Shown piece after piece: positions 44,656 to 57,544 of a stretch of DNA of 64,000 nucleotides; position 1 is the first letter of the stretch; the number at the start of each line of letters is the position of its first letter. This DNA is from Atherinomorus stipes (Eukaryota > Chordata > Actinopteri > Atheriniformes > Atherinidae), in assembly GCA_023101725.1 (NCBI GenBank), contig JALJCO010013405.1:105730-169729 (forward strand). The letters are read 5' to 3'. The notes under the pieces are model-generated. The model had not been told where the DNA came from. It saw only the letters and a program-made list of their open reading frames with translations, and made no database searches. The position numbers and the translations under genes are program-made.

Positions 44656-45475
44656 TTCCACCTAGCAGACTGAAAACTCAAAGAGAACTTGAAACGATGT
44701 AGAGTGCATGGTAGTAAAACTTTGCAACAACACACCCAAGTGTTTATGACAGTACGTCTTCACTAGACCTGAAGTCGTTAAAACCTTGTGTATAGAGATG
44801 TATATTGGTTACCTAGTGCAGCCTTTCTCAATCTGGGGTCCCAAGATAAAAACAAACAAACAAACAAAAAGCAAAGACCCTTCATTTATCAAATAAATTT
44901 GGGAATTTTTTTTAGGGCTGTCAAAATGAAAGCAGTAATGTAAAGAGATTAATCTGTAGAATTAACATTTATTTTTTAAAGCATTAATGCCTGAACAACA
45001 ATGTTAATACTTATGGTTGTACACTGTTATTTGCAGTTATGTTCATAAAGGCGTTCCGGTGTAGATTGGGGTGACAAAAAGAGGGGCTTCAGTTAAACTG
45101 CACTCATTCAACTGAAATGCCCCTTTAAAAACAGGCTCTGTAGGCTACAGTCACATTGTGGCACTTTGTAAACAAATGGACCAACTGTGCTGGCTTTCTA
45201 AATTTCACAACTTTTTATTCACAGCTTGTAGTGTTGGGAAGTGTGGTTCTTTTCAATGATTCAGGTCTTTTGACCTCACTCCTGTAGAGGAGTCGGCTCT
45301 TTTCCTCTCTTCCTCTGTGTATGTTCTCTTGCATTTCTTTGCCGAATCTGCCATGAAGCGTGTTTCAAACACCTGTTGTGTTTACATCTGTTTGCTAGCA
45401 TGTAATGCAGTGTGAAACCAAGACTCAGCTGCAATGTCACACCCAAGGGGCAAACTCCACTGGAGAACAGTGAGC
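44656..45475. other. No gene; repeat ends
   Basis: 44818-44850 resembles a hAT-type repeat end (TTTCTCAATCTGGGGTCCC). 44915-45000 begins GGGCTGTCA like 2230. (AAAC)n at 44852-44870. No coding motif. Confidence 0.35.
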
Positions 45476-45479
45476 CTAT

Positions 45480-46060
45480 TCCGGGTTGCCTAAAAGTTGT
45501 AATTTTTTCTTCATACGCTAGGGGCTGGTTCTAAAACAGCACAAATCCCCATGTTTACATGTTTTCAGCCTGGTTCAAAAAATCATTTTGGTTTAATAGG
45601 TCAAGTTTACCTTTATGTCAACTGTGAAGGGGGTGAATTTTTTATAACTCATCCGTTTAGATGTTATTTAATCTTAAAATTAAACATAATTAGGGGCGTA
45701 TCCTTTTGACTGACAGGTGGCAGACCGAATGCCATTTTTAGCTGTGGAGGCTAATAGTTAGCCCAATGCTTGCTCCCAGGAAGGCCTTAGCCTGTAGCAG
45801 AGTTGCACAACGGCAGCTCTTTGCAGGTTAGCAGCAAGTTTGAGAATGTCTTACCTTTAAATGACCTATCTTTGTTCCTGTTCACTTCGGATTAGCTTGG
45901 CTGTCAATCATTTGCCCCGCAGCTCGGAGCGGCTTCACTTTCGCCCATTTTTGTATTTTCCAGGAAGGACAACACATGCAACACGGCAAGATGGCAACGG
46001 TGGGAAGCGCCCAACAGGCTTCACTTTCCCCTATTCAGAATTGACCGGATACTACGTCCA
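45480..46060 (-). repeat. Dispersed fish repeat, inverted copy
   Basis: The reverse complement of the 10049-10700 family: CAATCATTTGCCCCGCAGCT, CAAGATGGCAACGG, CCAACAGGCTTCAC and the 'ACGTCCA' end are all present in opposite orientation. Confidence 0.65.
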
Positions 46061-48600
46061 TATTTTTTTTTTACATGTGTTTGGTTACACTGCGTCCCGG
46101 ATTGAAGTATTGTGTTTTCTCAGCCTTGGGATGCTGCTGGGCAGTGACGGCTTGAGAAATGTGGATGATAAATGTTGGTGTGCCATCAAAACGAGTCAGA
46201 AGTGCATATTTTTAAGGTCAAAAAGTTACATTGTCGGTCTTTAAAGTTATGTATTTTTGTACTTCCTCACTTTCTCGGCCAGCTGTTCCTCAAAACCATC
46301 CATCCAACCTTGTTGAAAATTTTACATCACAAGAGAAATGGAAAAGAAAAGAGAGAATTTCCACTTCCTGCTTTTTCACATTATTCGTTTCTTAGCAAAT
46401 ACACAATAGTTGTGAGAAGGTTCTGACCGGATAAAGTGTCAGTAACAAGCTGTAAGAAAATCCCCCAACAGAACTTCTTTCTCGCAGCCTTGAAAGAAAA
46501 AAATAAATTTCTCTGCTCTTGAAAGTTTGCATGTAGTGTGTCTCTTACAGGTTTCTTGATTCTGTGACTTTTTTCAACAAGGTCAAGGAAAAAAAAATCT
46601 CAGGAAAAGATAATTGAAGGTGATGCTCCTCTGACTATTCAACCATCCCTTCTGTCATTGCAAACAATACCACGCCACTTCCCTTTTTGTTAGCACTCTG
46701 TTGCCTTGGGATTCCAACTACCTGCTGATAATATATATCAGCAAGCGGCTCCTCTGATCCCACACGGTGTCTAGTTTTGTTAACCTTAAAGAAAGAGAAA
46801 AAACATAGAGATCCTACTGTTTGCATTCCATGCTCAACAATTCAACTTAAGCTTTTCCCCTGTAATCTTAAGCCTCTATGCACAGCTGAAAACTAAACAT
46901 ACTTGACTTTTCTTAAGCGTTGCTAGCTTCTGTGAAATGCAAGAAGAAATAAGCCTGCGTTCTTTGAGCCCGCCAAGTGTTCGGACCTCCTGCTGTTAAC
47001 TCTTCAAACACATCAGATATCACTTGACTGTAAATAAAGGAAAAAGTTATTGTGAAAGTTCCTCTGCTTTTGTTTAAGCCACCAAAATTTTCTATTGCCA
47101 CCCACGCTAACACACTCAGACACTCACACACGTGTTAAAAAAGAGGTGTGTATGCAAACATAATGACTTTAGGAGCACGAGAGCTCTCTCACACACTTTA
47201 CTGTTGTCTGGATGAGTGTGTGGGAGGGGAAACCTTTCAGCAACACTACTTCTTGTCAAGAGACAGCACTCTGGTAATAGCATGTGTCTGTGAGAACACA
47301 AGTTTGTGTGTTCCTCTTTATTCGTGTGATTAGATGCAGATCATTTCTGAGTCGTGCTCAGTGTGTGTTGTGTCAAAGCTGTGCAAGCGGGGTGCGTTTG
47401 AGCGGGGGATGGAGGAATGAGCATCTGCCCTTGGTTTAATTCAAGCCTGCGTGATGTCAGCATCGGTCAAGTGGCCCTTTCAGCTAAATGACGAGCAGCA
47501 GCAGTGTAACATGCATAACCATCAGTCTATTAGACCTCTATAAATACATTGATTATAATGATAAAGATGAAGTCAGGTGCAGGCAGAGAGATGAGAGTCA
47601 ACAAAGACTGGAAGCAAAAGGCAAGAAGGTTTACTCCATTTCACACTCCTCTTACTTTTTCTGAAAAACCTAACAGTGACTACGTTTACATGGCATGATT
47701 CAGAATAAAAAAAAATGTGTCATGTTAACAGGTCAGCTGATCCAATCGGCCTCGATTGGAAAGAATTTTCAATCCGATCGAGAGGGATGATTTAAAGTGC
47801 TGATGACACGACCTTAACTTCAAGTAACTTTGCCATACAACAACACCAAGACAAAATAAGTAGTTCTGTGCAGTTAGAAGTTAATCAGACATGTATTTAC
47901 GTAAATATCCAATGTTTAGGAGGCTTGGCTGAATGCTAATAGCTTATCAGTCACAAACCTAGCCGCCATGATGTGTTGTCAGCGACATACAGCGTTGCGG
48001 TCCGCCCATTGAGTTACATGTATAATCTAAGCCGTGGAAAACATGAAAGATGCTCCAGAACAGCTAGATTGGAACTGGTTTGTGTGCTGGGATCATCAGC
48101 CAGTTCAGAAAAGTGTGATAATGCTGAGGAATTTGGGGAAATCACATTTTACAGGCAAGAAACGGAATAGAACTGTAGCCAACTGCCTACAGTCTGTCTC
48201 CAGCCTCAACTCCACTAGTTTAGCTAAAAGCCTGCAAGACCACACAGAGGGAACTCGGAAATTTAAGGAGCAACCCAGAACAACACAAGCAGACCCACAA
48301 CTCATAAGGAGCTGCACCGGTTTTATATAGACCAAGGCGTGACAGAGACGAGGCACTTGTTCCCTGCGTTAGCTTGCGGCTAACGGCTAGCCATGGTAAA
48401 TAATTAGCCTTTAAAAAATGAGAAGATAACAACTTACAGGTTTCCAGTCAAGTTTTAAATAGAATGAATGAATTTATTTGACACATGGCGACAACTGCTT
48501 CCCTTTTCAGGTGGAGGAGGGAGGGAATTCTGTTATTTTGTGTGCCCCCCACCTAAATTGAAGTGCCCTCCACAGCTGTAAGTGACTTCATTGGGAGTGA
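46061..48600. other. No recognised gene; repeat remnants
   Basis: No conserved domain is visible. 47684-47790 begins ACTACGTTTACATGGCATG, a common fish MITE start, with a counterpart (CGTCATGTAAACGC) near 51445. 48034-48330 holds a 98 aa open frame (KDAPEQLDWNWFVCWDHQP) of unknown nature. Confidence 0.4.
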
Positions 48601-48607
48601 CACACGG

Positions 48608-48700
48608 GGCAGGCCCAGCGCCACAAGGGGGCGCACAAGGGCGTTGCCCCCCCAAATGAAATATGCCGCCCCCTCAAAAAATAAAATTTAAAAATATATA
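48608..48700. mobile_element. Candidate left end of the hAT element
   Basis: CAGGCCCAGCGCCACAAGGG followed by GGCGCACAAGGGCGTTGCCC looks like the GC-rich 'CAGG' ends of hAT elements and lies upstream of the hAT coding remnants. No matching right end was found, so the element is probably truncated. Confidence 0.35.
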
Positions 48701-49019
48701 TGTTAATACAAAAATAAAAAACATGTTTAAAATGATAGCCTACAGTGTTTTTTTTAATCACCTCTAACCTTTTATTTAAACCTATTCTCAAACAAATACA
48801 TTTAAATATATAGGGCAGGCTATGACCGCTAAAATTTCAAACCGTACAAATGATATTTACTGATTGGTTGGTGCAGGCCAAATACCAAGTTTTACGTGAC
48901 ATAACCGGCTAAAGTTTGATCAGAAACTAGCTTATCGTAACTCTGCCTTTTTGCAAAGACAAAACGTGAAGCTATATTCTCCTGCATGCTTTCAGACAAA
49001 TAAAAAAAAGACATTAGAA

Positions 49020-51190
49020 AATGGATAAAACGAAAAGAGTCCAATGACACTGGATTATCAGGCAACCAACCAGGTGCCATGGATGACACAGACACCGCAG
49101 GATCCCCCACAGAGTTAACTGACACAGAGACAAGTCAGAACCAGGCCAGCGTTGATGACAATGAGCAGCCGGGCGACCTTAGTAAGGAAGCACCAGCTCA
49201 GCCAACACTCCCAATTCCTCAAAAAACAGCTGTATAAAAATGACTGCAACCAATCGTTTTAAGCTTCTTGGTACAGTGGGAGAGACTGGCTCGGACATTC
49301 CGTCCAAGCAGATTCAGCTTTTTGCTACCCATGGAGGAAGTGATGGGGTGTTCACTACCTTTGGTTTTAACAACTGGAAGCACGCTACAGCTAAGGCTAA
49401 AGGTTTCAGCAGACATGCTAAAAGTAAAGGGCATTAAACTTGCATGGCTCTATGGAAGGAAAGAGAGCTGCGGTGTTCAATGGGCAAGGAAATTTCAACA
49501 CTGGTTAATTTTGACCATCTCTCGAAACCACCTATATGTGTCAGCTATCATCGATGTGATTGAATTTCTTGTTTCAAACCAATTACCACTGAGAGGATCT
49601 ATTGATTCGGTTGATGACAGAGATCAGGCAGGCAGCAGACTTTTCCTGTCCTTGTTTGAGTTTACGCTGAGACAGAATGAGGAGCTTGACTGGGCTTACA
49701 GCTCAATTCCTAAAAATGCAACATACACGTCGAATGACATACAAAACCACCCCATTGACCTGATGAGCACAATCATGACAGAAAAAAATTGTGGAGGATG
49801 TTGGACAGTCCTGGTTTACAATTAAGGTAGATGGAACAAAGGTAAACATCTCTATTGTTGTTCGATATGTGGATCAAATATGCACCGTCAAAGAACGCCT
49901 GCTGTCACTGCTGACAACTGACAAGTGCAACGCCCAATCACTGACTGATCTGGTTTTTGGTGAGCTGTCAAATGTTGGCCTTGATACATGCAAAATACTG
50001 AATCGGTGTTACGATGGTGTCAGCGTAATGTCTGGGAAGACTCAAGGTATGCAGAAACTAATTCAAAAATCCTGTACATCCACTGTTTTAATCATCAGCT
50101 GCACCTGGTGATTGTGCACGCCATTTCATCAGAGTGCACAGTTGCAGACTTTTTGATGTTTGCAATCAGCTACACAAATTTCTAAAAAGGACAACAGTAG
50201 CTGCACAATAAATAAGAGAAAAACTCAAAAGACTGTTGGAACAGCGATGGAGTGGACACTTTGAGACAGTCTTTGTCATTGTAAAGTCACATGCAACTCT
50301 TGTGGAATTTCTGCATGAGATTGGCACTTGGAAAACGAGTGCTGATGTGAAAATCAAAGCCATTACAGAGCCTACATTCAGTTTTCTGGCCTGTGTGATG
50401 CACAAGCTTTTGGGACTGATGGATCTGCCAAATAAAATGCTCCAAGCTGAAAACACCGACCTCATCACCGCAATTCAGTTTATGAAAAGCACATCTGTTT
50501 GCATTGAAAATCTGCGGTCTGAGGAGTTGTTTCTGAAACTTCGGTCCACCAGTGTGGCCGACACAGGGACTGTGACCCCCCTCTAAAAGGCAGCGCCAGT
50601 GCGTCCCTGCAGCACTTTGTGGTGGAGGACACATTCGGTCATCAAGTATGGGATACCCAACAGTACGCCAGGAGGGTTTTTTGGGGGGATTATCATCTGC
50701 ATTCTGCATTTAAATGAACAGAACCACATGTACGTGGAAGCTTTGGAAGCACTGGACCCTGGCTGTGGGAACTTCTTCAACCCTGAAAAAGTAAAGCCAT
50801 TACTGGACCTGACAAAGACTGAAATGAATGAGTGAGTTTACCGTTGCGCCTCAGTTTTTTGGAAGTCGGTGTGCCATCCAGGGTGCTAAAACACCAACTG
50901 TTGGGCAAATTCTTTCAACATACTCCACCGTTAGGGATACCATGCCTGTGGTTAATACTGCATTAAGACACGCTCTGACTTTTGGGGCTTCCACAGCTAC
51001 GTGTGAAAACTCCTTTTCCACACTGAAAAAAGTTTATACCGAACACAGACGCACGATGCTACACAGGCAAAAAGCAAACCTGATAAGACTGGCTTTTGAG
51101 AAGGATCTAAGAAAGTTTAAAGCGAAGTGGAAGGATCTTCTTCTGAGGAGATTTAACTCATCAGCCACAAGAAGACATCAGCTTTACTGA
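49020..51190 (+). pseudogene. hAT transposase, ZMYM1-like, degraded
   Basis: Blocks occur in family order across several frames. A TTF/zinc-finger-like N-terminus is at 49240-49436 (FNNWKHATAKAKGFSRHAKS). The DUF4371-like part is 49437-49825 (SAIIDVIEFLVSNQLPLRG, DLMSTIM). The RNase-H-like core is 49791-50190 (YDGVSVMSGKTQGMQ and HCFNHQLHLVIVHA). A linker is at 50236-50586 (LEQRWSGHFETV). The C-terminal dimerisation region is 50828-51190 (TCENSFSTLKKVYTEHRR). Length is close to full for the family, but there are at least five frame breaks or stops, so it is inactive. A (GA)n tract follows at 51212-51247. Confidence 0.8.
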
Positions 51191-51210
51191 ACAATGGTAA
51201 GGTGGAGTTT

Positions 51211-51211
<1 letters not shown>

Positions 51212-51247
<36 letters not shown>
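51212..51247. repeat. (GA)n microsatellite
   Basis: About 17 GA units directly after the hAT remnant. Confidence 0.95.
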
Positions 51248-51251
<4 letters not shown>

Positions 51252-52394
51252 ACAAAGTTCAGAATAAAAAGTTTATTCAGGACCATGTTTGCATTTTGCC
51301 GTTGCCTTGCAGATGTAGTCTACAGTTTCATTTGTAACTGATGCTGACTAAAATGTCAAAATTAAGAGTTATCACCTTTTTATTCGAACTGAAGTTGTTT
51401 TTTTGGTGGTTGTTGCAATAACATGCATTTATGTTTTAATGTGCGTCATGTAAACGCAAGCTCAGAATAAGCTGCCATGTGCCTATATGATGTCTTTCAA
51501 AGTATTGTTTTTGGAAAATAAATTCTAGTCAATGTGTGACATATAGTTGTTTTTTTTATTATTATTATTTTAATACATGCATAGTAAAGTAATGGACTTG
51601 CCTCCTCACTATGTATGACACGCCCCCTCTAGTTTGTTCTCCTAATGCTGTGCCTGCTCAGGGGTAGTGTGTAGGTGGTAGTTTGAGATTGGGCCTTGCT
51701 GTCCTCTGAATATCTGCCCCACCTCTCCCTGTCACATAATGGTATGAGCCTATCTTTTTCACTCATTTGTGATTGGCAGCATTGCGTGCACTTCAAATTA
51801 AGTCCCCCTGTTCTAAAGATTTTACACTTCACTACAAAGTGAGAAGTCGACTCATCACTTTCACCACAAAGAATCGTCTGTTCGTGAACGGCACATCACT
51901 TACACATAAATGCAAAGGCATGGATATTCACACAAACATCTTCTTAGCTAAAACATACAATCTGAGGTCATTCCCAAGATCATCACACTGTTTTCTCCTT
52001 TTGAATCTTTAAGTAGGATGTTTGTTTTTTTTAAGGGTTTTTTTTTCTTTTCTGAGAAAAACAGCATGTTTGTGGAGAGATATGATACCATCAACCCAAG
52101 CGTGCCTAGACACACAAACAGACACACATACATTTATCTCCATTCAGCCCTTCATCTCTCTCTGTCATCAGCAGCCTCACAAACAGCTTTCATGAAAAGC
52201 AGCACAGTGACATTCTGGGGTCCTTGGAGATTGAGCTGCATGGTTGTCATGGGCAACTTTCTCATTTTGTTATCATATATCCAGTTAGAAAAAATAATGA
52301 TTACTTTAAACAACAAAAATGTTGGGATCGTTTGTTTCTTCCTCCAGATGTGAGGTAGAGTAAATAAGGCAACAATAACTAGTTTTAAAGACTA
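51248..52394. other. No gene recognised
   Basis: AT-rich, with (ATT)n at about 51558-51570. No conserved coding motif and no right-hand hAT TIR. Confidence 0.4.
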
Positions 52395-52932
52395 TTAAAG
52401 GTAGTGTCCGAAGTTCCCCCTGTGAAAATAAACGTTAGACTTGTGCAAGTGAAATCCGTCTCAAACCGCGTCTTTGTGCCTCTACTCGCTTGCAGTGGTG
52501 CGTTTGAATGCAACTCTGTCTCCCTGCCTGTAATTCCCTCTTCCGTTTTGTTTTGTTGTGTTCGGGACATTTCTGGGTGGAGATTTCTGTTTAAATCTCC
52601 AGGCAACTACAGAGCTAAGGGCATGACGCTGTGTGGAAATAAGCTCATGATTAAAGCAGACGCCAGTCACTCGAACTCTCAAAGGAAAAAAAAGAAAGAA
52701 AGAGGAAAATGGCGGATGCACCGAAGAAAAGGTAAGAGCTTTCGATAGTGCACGTTGGAAAACCAGGGTTAATATTGGTTTGGCTTTTACCCGCTTCTGA
52801 GCTCTGAAGGAGAAGCTTGAAGCTTAATAGACTGAAGAACAAGGCGGCCATTAGCCTGAGAGGGAGGGGCTTAGTTTGAAAACTGTTGTTTGCAAACAGA
52901 AACACTGGAGGAACTTCGGACTCTACCTTTAA
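52395..52932. mobile_element. TTAA-flanked MITE, family 6, copy 1
   Basis: TTAA (52395) then AGGTAGTGTCCGAAGTTCCC; right end GGAACTTCGGACTCTACCT then TTAA (52929-52932). 538 bp. The interior has GGGTTAATATTGG and CTTTTACCCGCTTCTGAGC, shared in inverted order with 59550-60070. Confidence 0.85.
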
Positions 52933-52978
52933 GGACCTTGTGCAGTCTTTAACCATCTGCAGCTCAACATCTTGACCA

Positions 52979-53420
52979 GAGGTGGTTGTAGACTTTCAGC
53001 GCAGGACGCCCAGCAATCCAAGGTTCTGAGGTGAATCTCTGGGTACAGATACCTCAGAGTAGAGCTCTATTAGACACAACTGAACAGATGGTTGAGTTTA
53101 GAATGCTCAGAATCATGAACAAGGCCTCATGACTTTGAAGCGCTTCAGCAAAATACATTCAGTCACAGATACAAGCAAAGAGTGTGAAGTAGCACTTCAG
53201 CTGGTCTTTCCTGCCAGTACCATTGGGCTGTTTAATGGTCACCAACCATTGGGCATCTTTGATCTTCATATGCTGCACATTTCACTTGATTTCTACTTTT
53301 TACTCTTAGATTTAATCTTGAATCTTTTTCATTCTTTAATTTTTTAAAACATGCATTGTGATGTCATATATACTATAACTGCTGCAATGCAACGATTTCT
53401 TTAAGAAGATGAATAAAGTA
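52979..53420 (+). pseudogene. Rex1-like LINE fragment with internal deletion
   Basis: Pieces of a non-LTR reverse-transcriptase C-terminus: EVVVDFQRRTPSNP, then GYRYLRVELY in another frame, and IGLFNGHQPLG near the end (as in RLFN.HQ), followed by a GAATAAAGTATCTTC tail. The stretch between the last two blocks is shorter than in the family, so internal sequence is lost. Confidence 0.6.
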
Positions 53421-53539
53421 TCTTCAATATCTATAGAAGGTTATTGATCCATGTTCTAGCTATCTTGTTGATGATATAGAAGTTTCCTTTTTAGGTTCTC
53501 TCTCTTTATCCATTTGACCATTTTCTATACTCACTTAAT

Positions 53540-53775
53540 CCAAGCCAAGGTCATGGAGGACTGGGGTCTATACCGGCTATCAGTTGAGAGGCAGGTACAC
53601 ACCAGTCAGGTTGCTTGTCTATCACAAGACCAACACTACATGCACGCTCACACTCACGCCTATAGTTGATTTAAAAATAAATGTGCTGAAGACTGTGGGA
53701 GGAAGGCAGAGTATCTGGAGAAAATCCAGGTATGCAGATGGAGATAGTACTAACCACCATACCACCAGTGCATGA
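53540..53775 (-). repeat. Degenerate tRNA-SINE
   Basis: The same body as the SINE at 7.6-8.0 kb in the same orientation, with landmarks GACTGTGGGAGGAAGGCAGA, GGAGAAAATCCAGG and ACTAACCACCATACCACC, but with much more divergence. Confidence 0.65.
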
Positions 53776-53895
53776 AAGATTTTCTTAAAGACAAGTTTAA
53801 AGTGACAGTGGTGACTTGATGAACAGACCAGATTATCAGCACCAATCTGACCTCCTCATGTTCATCATCTTCTATTCAGAGGTTCAGTTCTCTCT

Positions 53896-54163
53896 AGCTG
53901 TGTCTCAGTTCAGGTTGAATTAAGACTGCACAAGTTCATCAGCTATATATGTCATGGAAGAGCACTGTCCCATTTGGATAGCACCTCCAAATCCAGCCAA
54001 CAAAAATCCACTCCATTCAGCAGGCAGCAGAAGCTACTGGTGATGTATCCTCCACAGCCTCGTTTCTCCCAGAATTCATTGCGCACAAGTTGGTAGGGAA
54101 TGAGCAGAGTGTTTGCAGTTTTTAAGTATAATGTGAAGTGTCTATTGGCTAGAGACAACAGCT
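53896..54163. mobile_element. Harbinger-related MITE
   Basis: The left end AGCTGTGTCTCAG equals the Harbinger TIR at 2449/6342. Next come CCCATTTGG...CACCTCCAAAT and a CCCAGAATTCATTGCGCAC block, which match the subterminal DNA at 6124-6250 (read on minus) up to the Myb gene start. The right end (AGAGACAACAGCT) is a decayed inverted copy. 268 bp. A deletion derivative that could use Harbinger machinery. Confidence 0.6.
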
Positions 54164-55740
54164 AGCCTCTGAGGTGAATTTAAAAATGAGACTCATAAAT
54201 ATGATACAGTCAAGCTTAAAATGAGAATTTTGGCCTAAAATTGATCAGTTTCACTATATTTAAACCCCTATTATTAAGTTCCAGTGGTAGTTAGACCAAT
54301 TCTAACTGCTGGGGGGGATTCAGAGTATTACCTATCAAAAGAGCCCTCAACCATGTTTGTACTCATAATGGTTGAAGAACAGAAGAACAGCTTTAAATTT
54401 TACTTTTGGTGTGCTTTTTTTCAGGCGTTTTAGGTGAAAAGCGAAAGATTCCAAGGGGTTAACCCACTCCTTTTCGGAAATTGGAATTTAATTAGAAGTT
54501 TGTTGTTGTTTTTAGTTTGTTTATTTGTTCTCTTTTCTTTTTATGTTATTTACTGTCTTTTTTTCTTGTAGCTTTCCATTAATGTATTATCATCATTTAC
54601 TTTGCTCATTACGTGTTCAAAATAAATTAACTGAAAAAAAAGTCCAATATCACATTTCAATGCTGAAATTGGCCGATAATATCAGTAAGTCAATAATATT
54701 GGACATCTCTAATTTTGAGTTTTCATTATTTTAAAATTATACACATTAATTTATCTATACTGTTGAGGCATCCTAACTGCACAAATATTTAGGGTACCAT
54801 ACTTTGCTGAGGTCACTTATACTGTTAAGGCATCCTACTCTCATAACTTTATTCGCAGTTAGATTTTTGAACACCCATGTCCATAATTTACCTATGTGAA
54901 TTAATGATATTTAAACAATTTTTTATATATATATATAACATAAAATTGTTATATAAAAAATCTGTGTAGTATTTCTCTCAGATAGGACCCAAATGAACAG
55001 ATGAGACTATTCAGCCTTATAGATTGTTTTGGCATGGTTGCATGTTTCAACAGTACATCACTGACAAATAAGCAACGGTAGCATGCAGTAATGATATAAC
55101 ACTACATCCTTTATGCACAATAACAATGACCATGATTTTCTGAGATAATGAGTCTTCATTGTTTTTGACTGGACTGTGGGTGTGAGCCCACAGCAGGTCT
55201 GAGAGGGGGCAGCCAACTGCCTTGCAAACAGGTAAAAATCAATTAACCTCATCTATTTTTTTGTAGGAGCTGTTGTCAGTTCCAGAATCTCCATGTGAGG
55301 CATTGTGCTTAATAAAAGTGTTTATGTACAGAAAAAAGTGTGCTATGTCCATTTTCGTGGCCCCAGGCCTGGCGCCCCCATCAGAAATTAGCATGTGCTA
55401 ATTTAAGATGTTCCCATTGCAGTCAAAAGTTAGTTGTAAGTTGGTGTTAGCAGCTCATTAAAGCAGTGTAAAACAGACTTGAAAGTTTTTTGCAAGAACA
55501 AGAGTCAAACACATAAGCAGAGTTTTCTTTCACAAGCAGAGATCACGAAGAAAAGGACCCAGGACCCAAGAGAATATAGCGGAGTTTAAAGAGGCTTAGC
55601 ATGTAGCAATTCACAAAGTCATCAGCAATACAGCAACAAGGCATTGCCCAAAATATTTACATCTTAGGGCAAAAAATTCCCACATCCCAAAAGGAAAAAG
55701 AATATTGTCAATCTTGACTTCCAATTCACTAGCAAGGACC
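54164..55740. other. No gene recognised
   Basis: AT-rich; a (TA)n patch at 54920-54936. 54990-55300 and 55355-55400 have anonymous repeat-like text (CCCCAGGCCTGGCGCCCCCA, hAT-end-like). No conserved coding motif. Confidence 0.4.
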
Positions 55741-55756
55741 ACGCCACAACAAAAGG

Positions 55757-55790
55757 AGTGATGATGACGATGATGATGATGATGATAAAG

Positions 55791-55823
<33 letters not shown>
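55757..55823. repeat. (GAT)n and (ATTG)n microsatellites
   Basis: A GATGATGAC.../GATGATGAT run is followed directly by about nine ATTG units. Confidence 0.95.
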
Positions 55824-55825
<2 letters not shown>

Positions 55826-56637
55826 AGGAAGAATGAGATATGATGATGAGCCGGAGGAAGACCTAGTGTGGGGGTGTAGTCTTTCGATAGTGAGTCCGGC
55901 TTAGGGAACCCCCTCAGATGGAACCCGAAAGAAGAGAAGGAAGCAGACAAGGAACAAGAATGGAGGAGACTGTCAGATGATGGGAAAGAAGTAGGACAGC
56001 AGGAAGGAGAAGGGAGGCAGAGAAGAGGGGGGGCAAAGGCCAGGGAGGGGCAGCAGATGGAGAAAGGCCGAACGAAGCAGGCGGACGAGGCAAAAGGGAA
56101 GGTAGAGGAGATGCAACGAGAGGAAAGGGAGGGGAAGGGAGGGTCGTCGAGAGAACGAGAAACTGAGTTGATGAGGTGAGCGAGTATTTAAGGCTGCTCG
56201 GTGATTAGTGAGATTGGAGGCAGGTGTGGTTGAGGCGTGGTCCTGCTCCTGAACCTATGTTAATGAATTAACCTCATTTCAGGACAACAACCTGTACGAC
56301 TGCTCCCAAAGGAGCCCCCAGTCCAGCTGGGAGAGGAAAGACTGGAGGAAATGGGTGGAGAACTAAGAAAGATGCTGACAGAGCAGCTCGACATCCCTTG
56401 TGTGAAACAACTGCATGATCCCATGTGGATTTCACCCAAGACTAATGTCAGTTAATCACTTTTCCTCCCAAGGGGTTAATTATCCACCAATACAAATACA
56501 CTTGTGTCGAATACAACAGATGCTGTAAAAGTTGCACTTCACAACATTATATTTCTTATTGTAGCTAAGAAAGTCAGACAGTGACTGCTTTCTGCATGTG
56601 AGGTATGTTCTGTTTCTTGTCCTTTGTTATCAACAGC
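55824..56637. other. Purine-rich tract, possible LTR-like remnant
   Basis: 55915-56170 is strongly G/A-rich, followed by GTGAGCGAGTATTTAAGGCT and GGAGGCAGGTGTGG, a promoter-like stretch seen near some fish retroelement ends. No gag/pol frame or paired LTR is found. Confidence 0.3.
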
Positions 56638-57298
56638 TTAAAGCTAGGGTTGGCAATGATGGAAAAATGGTTTGAGCAAGCTACATTTAAAAAAAAAAAC
56701 ACACCACCTGAAACCACGCCTTCAGAACGCAGGGACATGTGCGCCGCTGTGTTACAAGAAGGTAAACGATAACAGCCGAGTGGATAGCTCATTAGCTTGC
56801 CAGTAAACTCTGAGGAACCCCATCTCTAAAAGCCTTGAGATGAGTGAATTCACTCACCTCCAACTCCCACTGTGGTGTAAAAAGTCCACACTGCAAATGT
56901 CAACACCTCCACGACTTGATCCTTATCTGTTGTTTTATTTTGTTTGTTTATTTTTTGCGCAGCAGCAGTTAGTAGTCTGTTAGCTATATTTGTTCATAGT
57001 GAGCGGCATAGAGCAGTGCACATGAGGACGGGGAGAGGGGGAGGGACAGAGAAGAGACATGAAGGCATCGATTCGTTCTCTCTACATGCTGCAAATGACC
57101 AATTCCTGCCTTTCGGTACAGATGGCAGGGGTTGGTCAGAGTTTTTACAGACCTGCAGCTCTCACAGAGGTCTGACTTTTTCTTTTCTTTTTATGAATAC
57201 ATGATGTATTGACTACTTACAGGATGGAAGGACCATTTAACCCAGTTTAACAAAAAGTCTTTCTGAACAGGATTACCACACTGCAAGCGTGGCTTTAA
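56638..57298. mobile_element. TTAA-flanked MITE, family 1 (full copy)
   Basis: TTAA (56638-56641) then AGCTAGGGTTGGCAATG; right end AAGCGTGGCT then TTAA (57295-57298). 661 bp. It includes the interior missing from the 6400-6802 copy, so that copy is an internal-deletion form. Confidence 0.8.
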
Positions 57299-57544
57299 CT
57301 GAGGATTATTACCTTAAACGGACTGTCTGTGCTGTCTTAGTTGGAAACCACCATTAACACAGGAAGCATTGAGAGGAAAAGATAACAGACTAACAGAAAT
57401 GTTAGTGCAGACTTAAATAAAAATGAACATTTGTCCATCCTACCATTGTTTAGTGTTGCTGGTATCAAAGTCTAAATTTGTTCGTACTTTCTAAAAGACA
57501 CAAAAGTCACGTCTCAAACTGTGCACTTGCCCAAGTGTACTGAA

